Source: Cunninghamia lanceolata
Taxonomy: Eukaryota > Streptophyta > Pinopsida > Cupressales > Cupressaceae
Assembly (NCBI GenBank): GCA_027924645.1
Contig: BSBN01000140.1
Coordinates: 12,158,501 to 12,222,500, forward strand
DNA: 64,000 nt
Direction: 5' to 3'
In this document: in pieces, positions 46,697-58,647 of the stretch
Layout of the letters: each line of letters begins with the position of its first letter
Numbering within the stretch: position 1 is the first letter of the stretch
Program-made: the position numbers and the translations under genes
The notes under the pieces: generated by a model
Databases searched by the model: none
Told to the model about the DNA's origin: nothing
What the model saw: only the letters and a program-made list of their open reading frames with translations

Positions 46697-49600
46697 TTAA
46701 TCCAATGAACCATCTGGGTTTGATCTACTCTTTATTGTGTCAAGTATTGCTTCATGGTCAGACTCACGCACCTTCCACAAGGTCTTGTTCAAAGGTCTGC
46801 CCCGATATTGTATCAAATGAACATTGGATGCCACGACAAGGTTCGAGTAATGAAGAATCTTCTGATGCATGTCAAAGTCCTGAAATAGCCAAACATTAAC
46901 ACTCCTATGTGGGTACCTTCTAAGCCATGTTCCAGTAACAACCACTAAGCCTGTAGGGTATTCGATGTTTTCTCCATATGTAACTGGGGCCTCCAATTTC
47001 TTTTTAGCCTCAACACAATGACACAAGTAATAATCTGTTCCCTCTTCATTATCTTTGTCTGCAATAACTGCATATACATGCCCTACATTGATATGTGTAG
47101 CAAATTAGATGAAATTAGTCAACATTACAAAAACACTACAAAATAAGATGTCATTAGGAATTTCAAAAACTATGCAAATAGATATATTACCTGGTTGAAC
47201 TAGATCTGATATGTGGTCAAATTTAACTGATGATTCCATCTGTGTTAGTTCCAGTGTTGTCGGGGGTCGATACGTGTCAAGTGGGCTAAGATAACTTAAC
47301 TGTCATTCGTCAACCCACTCATTTGACTCACACTCATCCCAGGATTGAATTGTACATGAAGAACAAAAGCATAACATCTTTTGCGTATGGATACTCCATG
47401 AACCTATAATTGAGCTTCTGAAAGAGTGCTTCTCACTTGATCCTGTCAGTGTAGAACTGTCCTCATATGGTGCAATGTTAGTATCATCTATTAACCAAAA
47501 AAATCTATGAACTAAAGACTTACATTCATTACCTGGACCCATGGAAGCATTACACCACTTGATGATCTATTTTGCATCTGTCAACTTTGCATTATCATTT
47601 AACTCATCTCATGCTATGGCTCTTTTGATACATGATCCTACACTATCATGCTCCCCCTTTCCATGCTTGGCCTCACAAAAGTTCCACATATGCTGAATAC
47701 TTGTAAAATTATGCCTCCTGCTCAGCTAATAGAAATTCTGCAAGTTCTTGAATTGTGACATAGTTATCTGACCATATGATATGCTAACTAAACGATATGC
47801 CTCTTCTAGCCAAATCATTGTAGAACACCTAAAAGCAACCTTGCACAAACTCTGTAGATTATGTACGATCATCATTGATATAGAAATGATACTCCCTTAT
47901 GATCTTTCTTTCATCCTCTATACTATCATTCACATGAATGAATGTGATGTGCATAAATATAGAAACATGCGTAGAGTTGTAATATTGTGATTGCACCTTG
48001 CGTTATGGCTGTAGACTATAGTTCTCTACAAAGTCAACAACTGAAATAATGCTACCAACTAGAAATGTGTCCTTGCATAACTTGGATTGCAAGTCCAACC
48101 ATCAAGCTCTATGGGCATGTCTTGCATACTCATACACTATGCTGTCATGAAATATAGGCATAAACTGATACATTGGAATATTTTCAATAACTAATTCACA
48201 CCTCTTTGTTTATTTACCATCTTTTGTATTGTATGCCATTGTTTTATACTTGTCAAACTCTACTAGTTCATTTCCAACCGCATGTGTTCTTTCAATATGT
48301 TCACATATTGGCATACGTTGCAAGCCACCACAACGATGACATGTACCATCCAAGCATAATTTCATGTAGAATATTTGACCCTACTCTCTTTCACATAAAA
48401 TTCTTTATATGAAGTCTCTTAAAGATGTTGGTGGGGCACGTATGCCACAACCCTACAAAATATTGTTAATATGCAAATCTAAACATATAGACTGATAAAC
48501 ATCAAAATGGTTAGAAAATTCAACATGTAATCTACAACAAGAAGTAGTGTGTGTGATTTATCTTGACATAGAAAGGTTTTAACATTTTAAAATATCTTTG
48601 ACAAATTTTAATTTGAGTATACTTCTACAAATTGACCAAAAAACTGTGTTTGAGTCTCATCCAAAAAATACTTTGGATGTGGCTCATGGCTCCGATTACC
48701 AATTCTCTTTCTTACCACATCCCTTTGATTTGGAGATACCCTTGTGTAATTCTTACAAAAGTCTTCAATTAGTTATCTCAATGCTTCAACAATTGGTTTA
48801 TCTTTTCATGGTAGTCTCCCCGAGAATGCCCATAATTCATTGGTACTTGTGTCCTCAATTCTTTGGTGTCTTCCAATGGCTCTTGATAAAGTTTTCCTAT
48901 TAATTTTTAATTCTTGACTTATCTTTCTAATGAGATGAGCTTTCCTCGTTTGACTACTTACTATAGTCGATGTAATCACACACCATGTTGCATTACTATC
49001 TTTTGTTCGTGAGGTGTTAACCACACTCTCATATGCAGTCACTAGATTCATGACAATAATTTTTTCACTTGAATCCTCTAATGTTCTCAACCCAAGAATC
49101 TTCATGACGGACCTATACTTTTATACTTCGTATCATTTCAACAAATAGTTTACATCTTGCTATCTCATTTAACTTTTCAAAGAACAATCTCCAAATCTTA
49201 TGAGCATATCTTCTATAAGTGCGTTTTGGAATTTTACCTTCCATTGGCTGTAAAATATTCTCATCATTATCATTCAAATACTTTGTCTTTCTATGAAAAA
49301 TTATAGTGGTGTTAAGTTAGGTAAATTCATCTCAACATTAGGAATTTCATCAATATTTAAATCAGATGAGCTAGATGGCATATCTTCGATCGAAGATGGA
49401 ATAGATGACATACCTTGAGGTTGAGGTGGGAACGATGGCATACCTCCTTCATCACATGTGAGTAATGATGTACTCTCAACTTGAGATGCAGTAGATGGTG
49501 TCCCTACATGTTGACTTGTGGTAGAGGATGTGTCTCCAACTATGGTATTCAAATCTCTCATAGCACGAAGTTTTTGCATTTGCTCTCTTTGTGCCACTGA

Positions 49601-49719
49601 TACCATATCTCTTTGTGATGGTTGCGGTTCCTCTTCAATTGGCATGTCTTCATTTATCATGTCTAATTTTCTCTTCTCACAAAATTCCCTCATAGCCGCT
49701 GCTTTCTTTACATTCTTAG
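46697..49719 (-). pseudogene. DDE-type transposase-like gene, main part (right gene of the candidate transposon)
   Basis: Minus-strand reading from 49719: NVKKAAAMREFCEKRKLDM; a Ser/Pro/Gln-rich stretch to 49301; a basic block IPKRTYRRYAHKIWRLFFEK; INRKTLSRAIGRHQ and NYTRVSPNQRDVVRKRIG (about 48830-48650); a Cys-rich segment CHRCGGLQRMPICEH; VISVVDFVENYSLQP (about 48045); IIWSDN; then KGEHDSVGSCIKRAI followed by KWCNASM (near 47560). It ends VWLFQDFDMHQKILHYSN and RSNPDG at 46697. The order Cys cluster, D-F-x-E-N-Y, W-[ST]-D, HGKG-like-D-x-V-G resembles a large DDE (RNase H-fold) transposase family also seen in animals, whose name I cannot give with confidence. Several stops and frameshifts; non-functional copy. 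Its upstream exon lies at 58580-58647. Confidence 0.55.
49715..49719. other. Left copy of the CTTAG target-site duplication
   Basis: CTTAG directly precedes the TGTAATAC border of the left LTR and is repeated at 58580-58584 directly after the right LTR. It marks a simple, unrearranged integration. Confidence 0.9.
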
Positions 49720-50585
49720 TGTAATACGTGAAATCAAAATGAAGATTAAAACTAATCAAATGCAAAACAAAATGATTAGACCTTCCTTCTGACTCACGAA
49801 TCCATGTGGGAAGGAGATGCACCTGATTAGAGCTCCTTAGATTTTTCCCGTGATTAGTGTGTAGATGTGGATTGCTCAAGTGCTCAACACAATGTAAATG
49901 AGAGACAGGTGGATTCAGATAGAGATTGAGATGGAGATGAGGAATGGCTAGAGTGATTTTGGCAGAGGTTTGATGAGATGAGGAGATTATGGAGTGATTT
50001 GGGTAGAGGTCTGATGCATGAAGGAGTCTCTCCAAATGGCTTAGAGAGGGGTCCAATTTATAGAATTTTGGAGATGAGGATGGAGAGTGAGGATTGAGTT
50101 GATGAGATCAAGGGATAGGAATAAAAGTGAATCTTTTATTCCTAGTGGATGAATTAATAATTCACATTTGGGGAAGAGTGGATGATAATGGGGGACAACT
50201 GAATTTTAAATTCAGTTAGTGGAGGATTGTGGGGGACAACTAAATTTTAAATTCAGTTTAGTGGAGGAGTGGGAGACAACTGAATTTTAAATTTAGTTTA
50301 GTGGATGATGAGGTAAGTAGGGTTAATTAAGTGTTATCTTAATTAACTTAAGCCTAGGTTAATTAGATAAACATGATTTATCTAATTAACAGGGATTAGG
50401 GAAATGGATAAATCATCTAAATAAATATTAGCAATATTCATTTAATTGATAAGATAGGGTTGTAAGGTTAAATGGATTAATTAGGTGAATTAATTGATCA
50501 CCAGGGATATGCAAATGGGGAGAGTGGATTAGTGTAGAGGTACGAGAAATTGGTTTGCAGAGCAGTCCAATTTTAGCTGTCTACA
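49720..50585 (-). repeat. 3' LTR of the non-autonomous element
   Basis: On the minus strand it runs from TGTAGACAGC (50585) to the terminal ATTACA (49720). It contains three tandem copies of a 40-bp hairpin unit (50190-50310, core CTGAATTTTAAATTCAG) and a 33-bp hairpin at 50358-50390 with 14-bp perfect arms. The open frame at 49739-50056 is chimeric LTR/exon translation, not a gene. Confidence 0.93.
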
Positions 50586-50599
50586 TTTTCCCCTCTTTG
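50586..50599 (-). promoter_or_regulatory. Polypurine tract of the non-autonomous element
   Basis: Minus strand reads AAAGAGGGGAAAA immediately before TGTAGACA of the 3' LTR. This fixes the element's orientation. Confidence 0.85.
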
Positions 50600-52600
50600 A
50601 GATGGTGTTGCGGCTAAGTAACATCATTTCAAAGAAGTTAGAACATAGAGTTGGATTGGATAGACAAAAGATTTTGGTTTAGAAGAATCGGGTAAGGTTT
50701 GGGGATAATTGGTAAGGGTGATGCCCCCTCAAGAGGATAGGCAGGTTGCGAGAACACGGTTGTGCTCTCAAAATGGATGGACTATATTGGTTGATGTGGG
50801 TAGAGGATAAGTGGTGGGATGAAAGGATGATGATGTTTGGAGATGATTGGTGGATGATCATTGTGCTGAAACTAAATTTGAGCAATCCTAGGTTTGATAT
50901 AGCAAAGTGGATATTTTCACCAAGGTATAGAAGACCAGGGTGATGATGTTTATCCAACGTTTGCATGGATGAGACGTGCAGACAAAGGGATGATCCCATG
51001 CATGCCCAAGGTAGTACAACCTTGTCTAGACGAGGGAAGGGGACTCATAGCATAAGCCCTTAGTACACAAAAGGTATGATGAACCTTAGATGCATAAGGA
51101 GATCAATATGCTAGAACTGACCCTATGATCAACAAGATATGAACACTAGCTTGGAGTAATGAGACCAACCCACAAGCACAACATACAAAAGCAAGACTAT
51201 GCCCCATTCTAGATGTTTTCACCACATACCATGATATAGTAAGATCAAGGTAGCTTTGATGTGATCTTTGAATAGGACAAAGGATAAAAATAAAAAACCA
51301 AAAGACCAACGAACCAAACAAGTAACCGTTATATCTTTTGCCAAAATAGATGATGATGTGATAGATGCTACCTATCGTAGGAAAGATATATCCTAAGGCA
51401 GTGATTGATAGATGATTTGATGATGTTGTGATGATTGGATAGATTCTGCCTATCGTAGGAACAACATATCCTAAGGCAAGAATTGATTAATGATTGGATC
51501 ATGTTTTGTTGATGTAAGATTGGCTCAAGATATGATGGTGATAAGTTATGGTTGATGTTGATTTGATAGTTGATGATTTTTGATAAGGGATGATGCTTTG
51601 ATAGGTGATGCGATGCTTGGATCTAGTGTAAGCTTATTGAGGATAGATGTGATGATGATGTGGGAGGATGATAAATGTGGTGATGATGTGGGAGGATGAT
51701 AAATGTGATGATGATGAGAGTGTGATGGAGTTTGATTTTTTGTGATGGATAAATTATTTTTGGAAATTTGTGTGTTTTCTATTGTTTTGAGATTTTTTTT
51801 TTGATGATTTTTTGTATTTTTTGGTGTTGTGATGTTTTTGCATTTTTTGATTTTGTGATGTTTTTGAATTTTTTGATTTTTGAAAAGGAATGGTTTATTA
51901 TGAGATGGTTGCATTGGATTTCATGTGGGTAACCTTTGTGCTAGATATCAATGACAAGGGAACACCAAGTCTAGAGGTGAAAGTGATGGGGTTGGATAGG
52001 GGGATTGGATAGCTGATTCATGATAGATGAATAGACAAGTGATAGGGATGTGTGTTAGATAGATGGAAGATAAGAATGAGGGGTAGGATAGGTATGCATG
52101 ATATATGGATGGGGGATTGCAGGATTTTCTCCAAGGGCTAGGTTGCAAGGAATCATATGCCCCAATGTCTAAAGAATTTTGCATGATGGGCTCATGTTTG
52201 AATGGATGGTCTTTGCAATAGATTAATGGGGGATATACTGACAAAAGGAGTATGCCAAGAGGTCTCCAAAGCATGTTGTTGATATATTTCCCCTTGTCTT
52301 TATCAAGATCTAGGGTGAGAGATGGTTAAAACAAGATATGATGGATGGGGAATGATAGGATACATAGGGGATGTTGGATAGGAATATGATAGGATAATGA
52401 TAAGATAGTGGATAAGATGTGCAAGGAGATGATGGATGTGGATGAAGGATATGGTTTTGCCCCCAAGTGTAGGGATACAAAATGGATGGAGAAAGGATTA
52501 CGCATGACGCCCACAAGGGGTTTTCATCAAGGTACTTGCCCAAGGCGCCACAAGGAGTGGTTTTCACCATTGGACGGATTTTGTTTTTTCTTTACTATTT
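50600..52600 (-). other. Interior of the LTR element downstream of its ORF; no intact gene
   Basis: Ser/His/Ile-rich open stretches read on the minus strand (for example 51948-52274 and 52310-52570) carry stops. They may be a decayed C-terminal continuation of the upstream ORF or non-coding DNA. A tandem pair at about 51350-51490 (CCTATCGTAGGA...ATATCCTAAGGCA, unit about 70 bp) and poly-T/GATTTTTTGA-rich tracts near 51730-51890 and 52575-52640 are the only structure I see. Confidence 0.45.
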
Positions 52601-52826
52601 TCTTGATTTTTTGATTTTTTGATTTTTTGCTTTTTTGATGGAAGGGGGACTCTAACGTTTGTTTCCATAGCAAGGAGAAGATGGTCCCATGTTGGATAGC
52701 ATTATGGATGATGATTACATGGATGTTGGTAGATAGGCAAAAATGGAATGGATTATGGATAATGGATTATGGTGTGTGTAATGTGGATTATGCAAAAGCA
52801 TGGACCATAGGGATGTGACGGGGAAG

Positions 52827-55315
52827 TTATGTAGGATAGTGAATGAAAGATGGAGAGATGGAGGTATGTGGGAATTGCAAGTGATGGAGGGGAACCAAGA
52901 CTAGTGGTTGCACACATCGTGATGTATTTGGAAGCTTGTACTTGGGATGTGGAGTTGGGAGTAATGGGGATTGGGATGGGGGATATTTGGATGGTCGATT
53001 TGGGGTTTTAGGGACCCAATTAGACTTAGACTTTGGGGGATTTTTAGATGGGGAGTGGGGTGTTTGGGATTTGGGGGTGGATTGAGATGTGGATGCCTCA
53101 TTAGAGTTGAGTGATCTTTGTTGTTTAGGGACCCACACCGTTTTTGTTTTTGCATGTTCTTGTGATGGTGTGGGATTGATAGCCTTTTTGCTTTTTTAGG
53201 TTGATTGGAAGGGATAATATCCTTAGGCTATTGTGCTTTATGAGTTGAGGCATTCAAATTATTACTTTTGAATCCCATGGATTTGATGGAAGCTTCATGT
53301 TTGAAAGATGTGTGCTTTTGTTGGTCTTGATTCAGGATTTTAGTGGACTTATGGCTGGAGGGATAAAAAGTGGATTTTTGGATAGATGGATGAAGTGATT
53401 TGATGATTGGGATATTAGGAGTTGGGAGGATGGGAGGATAAGAGGATTTGTGGATAGGGATGTTTGGAGTTGGTAGGATAGGAGGTAAAGTGGATTTGAT
53501 ATGGATCTTGGGAGTTGGAAGGAGTGGAGGTAAATTTGATGGGGGAAGATGGATGGTCACATGCTTTTGCAAATGGTAGGATGATGGAGGAGGGATGGCA
53601 ACATATGTTTTGGAAGTGAGATGAGATGTACCATGTTTGGGATTGGATGGATGGATTTTGGAAGATGAGTGGATGGTATCAACTTGTGTAGATTGTTGTT
53701 CTTGGGATGCATAGCCAAGGCCATGTGATGATGGATGGAATGTGGTGTGGATGGGCTCCAAGATGCCTTGTACCTAAAGGCCTAAGCCTTTGACTTGATA
53801 GTTCATGTGTTGGAGCATGCGACATTCAATGGGATGTTTGTTGCTATGGAAACAAGACGCGAGTCCAGTATTTGTTGGAGAAGAATAGGTGGTGGATGGA
53901 AGTTGTTCACCTCCTATGAGGGAGTCACCATGTATGAAAGTGCTTGTTCCAAGTGAATAGGAGGATGGATTTGGGATGGGATTGGTACATGGAGGTAAAG
54001 GGGTGGTAGAGGTTGATGTGGGATGAATAAGGTGATCAATAGATGGTAGCAGATCGAGGATGGGATTAGATGAGATGGTTAGATCTTGATTAGGAGAAGG
54101 GGTTGATGTTTCAACATGCTTTGGGTTTGATTCTTGGCATAGCTCAAGTGGTTGGGTAGAAGTGGGATTGACTTGGATAGATGTGGTGGGTGCTTGGATG
54201 GATGTGATAGGTGTTTGGATGGATGTGATAGGTGTTTGACTTATGGGTTGTTGAGTTGTGATAGAAGATTGTTCAAGAGGTTTGGTGGATGTTGGATTGC
54301 ATGAAGGTGTTTGATTCTTTGCTATTAGCCAATGGATGGTATCCTTCATAAGTGTATGGGTGGAAGAATAATATAATGGATGGATAATGATGGTGGATGG
54401 TGTAGAAATAGGATTGGGATTGGATAGGTGGGTGATAGGATTAGGTAGTGATGGTTCTTGGGTGGGTTCAAGGATAGATGTGGGATTAGATGGTGGTGTT
54501 GGCCACTCTAGATTGGTATCTCCCTTGTCAAAGGTTATTAGATCTTGCCTATAATAACTTGGACTCATTTGATTTATGTACAAGGGACCACTTGGACTTG
54601 CTTGTGCTTCTTGTTGCAAAGGTGGATTTGGGCTCACTAGTGCTTGTTGGGGAGGCCCTTGATAGTCTTGGTAGCTAGGTGTAATGGTAGGATATGTAGA
54701 CGAAAGGTTTTGGGGTTGGTATGAAGTTGAGGGTTGATATGAGGATGATGGAGGTTGATATGATGGAATTTGATATGAGGTTGAAGGTTGATATGAGGAT
54801 GATGGAGGTTGATATGATGTTGAAGATGATGACATGTAAGGTTGTTGTGGAATTTGTTAAGGTTGGGATGGTGTTTGGACTTCTTGTTGTGATATGATTT
54901 GCTGTTGATGTTGGTAAATGTGTTGATGTGATGATGATGGAAGGGTTGCATAGGATAATGATTGTTGTGATATGGATTGATATAGATAAGGGTTGTGATA
55001 AGTTGATAAAGGGTTGATAGGACATGTGGATGAACTTGGTTGATATGAAGTGGGATAAGTTGATGCAGAATTGGTTTGATGTGTAGATGGATATGATGGG
55101 ATAGGTGCTAGATATGATGGTTGTTGGACATTGCAAGTGGCCAAGAGGTGTTGGATTTCTTCCGAGAGCTATTGTATGTGTGAGGATTGGCTTGTTCGAC
55201 CTATGTGAATCAATTTTTGAATGCTTTGAAAGGTTTGTTGCTCTAAAGGTGATTGGCTTGCATGCATGTGGTGAAGCATATGAAGGAGCTTTTGGAAGTC
55301 CTCTAAGGTTGACAT
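52827..55315 (-). pseudogene. Long Pro/Ser/Thr/Gln-rich ORF of the LTR element (Gag-like position)
   Basis: From an ATG at 55315 (MSTLEDFQKLLHMLHHMHAS) one frame runs to 53228, about 695 codons, with stops near 55172, at 54857 and 53774. A frameshift near 53150 then gives VWVPKQQRSLNSNEASTS and NWVPKTPNRP. Regions: a helical N-terminus; repeats of SSYQPSTSYQ (about 54830-54720); a long Ser/Thr/Pro stretch with repeats of TPITSIQ (about 54240-54180); FHSNKHPIECRMLQHMNYQ (about 53860-53790); and repeats of ILPTPNIPI (about 53500-53390). Its position after leader and primer site suggests a Gag-like polypeptide, but there is no zinc knuckle or protease. The last 600 bp are homologous to the coding piece of the 14.5-27 kb array. 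Confidence 0.6.
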
Positions 55316-56830
55316 GATGTCACACATGTGGTTAAATCTTAAGTCCTTTTTGGCAAGTGCTTAGTTATGATTCGATGATGATGTGGATTATTTGGATGAA
55401 GTTGATTAGGATGAAGGTGAATGACTTGTCTTATGTGTTTGATGTTTATCTTGATTTGGCAATGTTTAGCAAATGATCACATGTACAAACAAAAATCACT
55501 CACACAAGACACAAGCAAATTTGAATTTTGAATTTTGAAGAATATGAGAATGATTAAGCAATCACATGTGTAAGACAAATCAACATGCCCTAATGCCTAG
55601 TTTGATGGGGTGTGGCCATTTAGGTTTGGTCAATGTTTAGATGAGGTTGACTAATGATTTGAAAGTGAAATCTTGTCACCCAGCCAGGAGAAGGGGGTAA
55701 CCCACCCTTCACCTTCACTTCCCAAAGGTAGAAACTTCTTTGGGGCTTAGCCAAGAGTCACAAGATTCTAATTTCAAAGAGGGTGTCTTCCGATTCAGCC
55801 TTGGATGAAGTCATCCCTAGGGGTGATGAAATCCCCTAGCAGGCCTCCTAGGAAAGTGTAAACAAAAGTGAATCAAGTGAGGTGTTTTTGATCTCCAAGA
55901 TCACCTTGCAGTGCGAGGAGAGAGCATACACACACCCACTTGATTCACACTTGCAGTTGATTAATTATCCCTTAGAAAAATGAAATGTGATGAAGACACG
56001 TCAGCAATGATTCTTTTTAAATCCAAATTTCAAGATGTGATTGATAACAAATTGTTCATTTTAAGCCCAATTTTGATATGTGATGAAGACAAATGTTTGT
56101 TTTATGAGCCGAAATTGAGGTGTGTTTTTCAAACAAGGTTAAAGATGAAGGATTAGAATTGATGTACCCAGATTGTTTTTGCTGTCCAAATTGATTGGAG
56201 ATGCTGATCCTGATGTTTGTCCAATCCCGAATGATCACCTGCAAGTCACAAAAATGACAACGAAGCAAGTAGACTAGCCAAAGAGATTGTGATGCAAAAA
56301 TTGATAATTTGATAAAATCTGATAAGAAATGAATTGATACAGAAAAATAGATTGCATGAATAGATTCTACATGAAATTCTATGCAATTTGAAATTTTTTT
56401 TGCTGAAAACTGATCAAAATTGCTCAAGTTATTAGGATTTGAAGTTTGCAATGAAGTTTAACTTTGACTATGAAAAAAGGCTTGATAAAGGTATAGTCAC
56501 CTGATAAAATCCTCACAATTGTGAGGTATTCAGAGTCCTCTTTTTGATGAGTCCTTGTTTGCACGATTTCGCCTCCATATGCGAAAGTTGTGCAAGTTTG
56601 AAAAAAATAGCCTATTATGGCATGTAGAAGGCACAAGAGGTTAACTGGCAGTTGTTAACTATTGGTAGTTTTGCAAAATCCGGTCACATGTGAAGTTTTC
56701 TATAGCTGTTATGGTTAAGCTAGTGGTTTGACTAACTATTTGAGATGGAGGCTTAGATTAGTCCCGCCCCTGGTCATCCATGTGACTAGGGGTCCAGCGA
56801 CGACAAAAATAAACAAACCCTAACCTAAAA
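55316..56830 (-). other. 5' interior of the LTR element, no gene seen
   Basis: Non-coding leader-like sequence between the GC-rich block and the ORF start. Short minus-strand open frames (56056-56451, 56424-56636) have no recognisable motif. Confidence 0.45.
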
Positions 56831-57310
56831 TTTAAAGTTTGAAAGTGGTTTGTGTGCAGGTAGACGAAGCTGGGTTGGCCGAGGGCATGGAGTGAGGTCA
56901 TGAGGAAGGTACGGGGAGGGAGGGATGGTGGCGAGATCGGGGGAAGGGGAGGCGGGCGGCGTCGCAGGAGGGGATGATGGGGATGGGGAGCAGGAAGTGA
57001 GGGTAGGGTGGGAGGCGGGGTATGCAGAGTTGGGGGCAGTCATGGGGTGTAGGTAGTGGCTGGGCAGCAGGGAGCAGTGGTTGGGCAGTGGTATGGTTGC
57101 CACGGAGGACTTTGACGATGTCTACACAGCGTGTAGGAGTGGTTAAGGTCTCCACCAAAGGTAACGACGAGTAGAGATTCAGGTGGTTTCGCTCGACATT
57201 GGATGCTGATGGGAGGTCAGGCAGAGTTACATCTTTAGTGAGCGGTGGGAGGAGGTTTGTTAGTGTTTTTTAGTAGAAGAAGGTAGAGATGCCGGCTGTG
57301 AGCGGGGGAA
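56831..57310 (-). other. GC-rich leader block of the LTR element
   Basis: A sharp rise in G+C (G-rich on the plus strand) inside otherwise AT-rich DNA. The minus-strand frames read Pro/Ser/Thr-rich text (SPSSPPATPPASPSP). It is bounded by GTGTGCAGGTAG near 56853, which looks like a splice-acceptor context on the plus strand. It may be captured gene sequence or a structured RNA leader. Confidence 0.45.
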
Positions 57311-57428
57311 TGGACCAATGAATATCTTAAGCCTTAAAAAAAAAAAAAAACCTGTAACACCATTAGAAATAATATACTCTTCAAACCATTCACAATGAAG
57401 ACCAGAGAGTTAGACAGAGACTCCACAC

Positions 57429-57484
57429 AGTCCGTACGGTACGGACAGTTCGTATGGTACAGTCTGTACGGTACATACTGTACC
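57429..57484. repeat. 16-bp GTACGGTAC repeat in the leader
   Basis: Three to four units of ACAGTCCGTACGGTAC with internal GTAC palindromes, about 230 bp from the primer site. The tract is self-complementary. Confidence 0.7.
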
Positions 57485-57693
57485 CCTTAAAAAATTTCAA
57501 ATTGTTTTAAATAATATAGCCAACTTTATAGTCAAAATTCATGGAATCGATGGCCTGATCACGATGGTGAGGTTAGTTTTCACCCTGGACGCAACCTGCA
57601 ATAGCTCACCCACAAAACTTGCAAAACTTGCCATAAAGAGTGTTAGAAAATGAAGATTCTGACAATAAGACCTTCAAAAAGTGACAACTAGAT

Positions 57694-57711
57694 CTGAGAC
57701 CGGGCGTGCCA
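57694..57711 (-). promoter_or_regulatory. tRNA primer-binding site
   Basis: Two bases after the 5' LTR the minus strand reads TGGCACGCCCGGTCTCAG. It begins with TGG, complementary to a tRNA CCA end, and resembles the TGGCACGCCC-type sites of plant gypsy elements. I cannot assign the tRNA. Confidence 0.7.
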
Positions 57712-57713
57712 AA

Positions 57714-58579
57714 TGTAATACATGAAATCAAAATGAAGATTAAAACTAATCAAATGCAAAATAGAATGATTATACCTTCCTTCTGACTCACGAATCCATG
57801 TGGGAAGGAGATGCACTCGATTAGAGCTCTTTAGATTTTTCCTGTGATTAGTGTATAGATGTGGATTGCTCAAATGCTCAACACAATGTAAATGAGAGAC
57901 AGGTGGATTCAGATAGAGATTGAGATGGAGATGGGGAATGGCTAGAGTCATTTTGGCAGAGGTTTGATGAGATGAGGAGATTGTGGAGTGATTTGGGTAG
58001 AGGTCTGATGCATGAAGGAGTCTCTCCAAATGGCTTAGAGAGGGGTCCAATTTATAGAATTTTGGAGATGAGGATGGAGGGTGAGGATTGAGTTGATGAG
58101 ATCAAGGGCTAGGAATAAAAGTGAATCTTTTATTCCTAGTGGATGAATTAATAATTCACATTTGGGGAAGAGTGGAGGATAATGGGGGACAACTAAATTT
58201 TAAATTCAGTGAGTGGAGGATTATGGGGGACAACTGAATTTTAAATTCAGTTTAGTGGAGGAGTGGGAGACAACTAAATTTTAAATTTAGTTTAGTGGAT
58301 GATGAGGTAAACAGGGTTAATTAAGTGTTATCTTAATTAACTTAAGCCTAGGTTAATCAGATAAACAGGATTTATCTAATTAACAGGGATTAGGGAAATG
58401 GATAAATCATCTAAATAAATATTAGCATTATTCATTTAATTGATAGGATAGGGTTGTAAGGTTAAATTGATTAATTAGGTGAATTAATTGATCACCAGGG
58501 TTATGCAGATGGGGAGAGTGGATTAGTGTAGAGGTATGAGAAATTGGTTTGCAAAGTAGTCCAATTTTAGGTGTCTACA
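57714..58579 (-). repeat. 5' LTR of the non-autonomous element
   Basis: 866 bp, the same length as its partner. On the minus strand it runs from TGTAGACACC (58579) to the terminal ATTACA (57714). It carries the same hairpin series as the other LTR with a few changes that break some arms. Open frames inside (57688-58050) are LTR translation. Confidence 0.93.
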
Positions 58580-58647
58580 CTTAGCTTTTATCTCTTCCTG
58601 TGTTGGTTTAATTCTTGATCGTTTCCTCAGCATGATGGAGAATTTGT
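58580..58647 (-). pseudogene. Upstream exon of the DDE-type transposase-like gene, cut by the LTR element
   Basis: Minus strand: CTACAG acceptor at about 58653-58648, then ATG at 58633 giving MLRKRSRIKPTQEEIKAK. Skipping the 8860-bp element and one CTTAG copy joins this in phase to NVKKAAAMREF at 49714, so the element split one exon. The 58580-58584 CTTAG is the right target-site copy. Confidence 0.65.

Larger units (their letters stand above)
49720..58579 (-). mobile_element. Complete non-autonomous LTR retrotransposon, 8860 bp
   Basis: Two LTRs of exactly 866 bp, a CTTAG duplication on both sides, a primer-binding site and a polypurine tract define a full element read on the minus strand. 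Its 7.1-kb interior holds a GC-rich leader, one long Pro/Ser/Thr/Gln-rich ORF (about 55315-52830) and non-coding sequence; no protease, RT, RNase H or integrase motif is readable. By eye the LTRs differ at about 35 positions (about 4%), so the insertion is old but much younger than its neighbours. It would depend on a relative for transposition. It lies within a coding exon of the transposase-like gene. Confidence 0.92.

Noticed and set aside
46697..49719. Assignment of the right gene to CACTA, hAT, Mutator or KDZ families
   Set aside because: None of the diagnostic motifs I know for those families (hAT dimerisation, MULE core, TNP2, CxC) appears; the motif order fits another DDE group.
49739..50056. 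251-residue minus-strand protein crossing 49.72 kb
   Set aside because: It is a chimera of LTR sequence and the interrupted exon; only the part below 49720 belongs to a gene.
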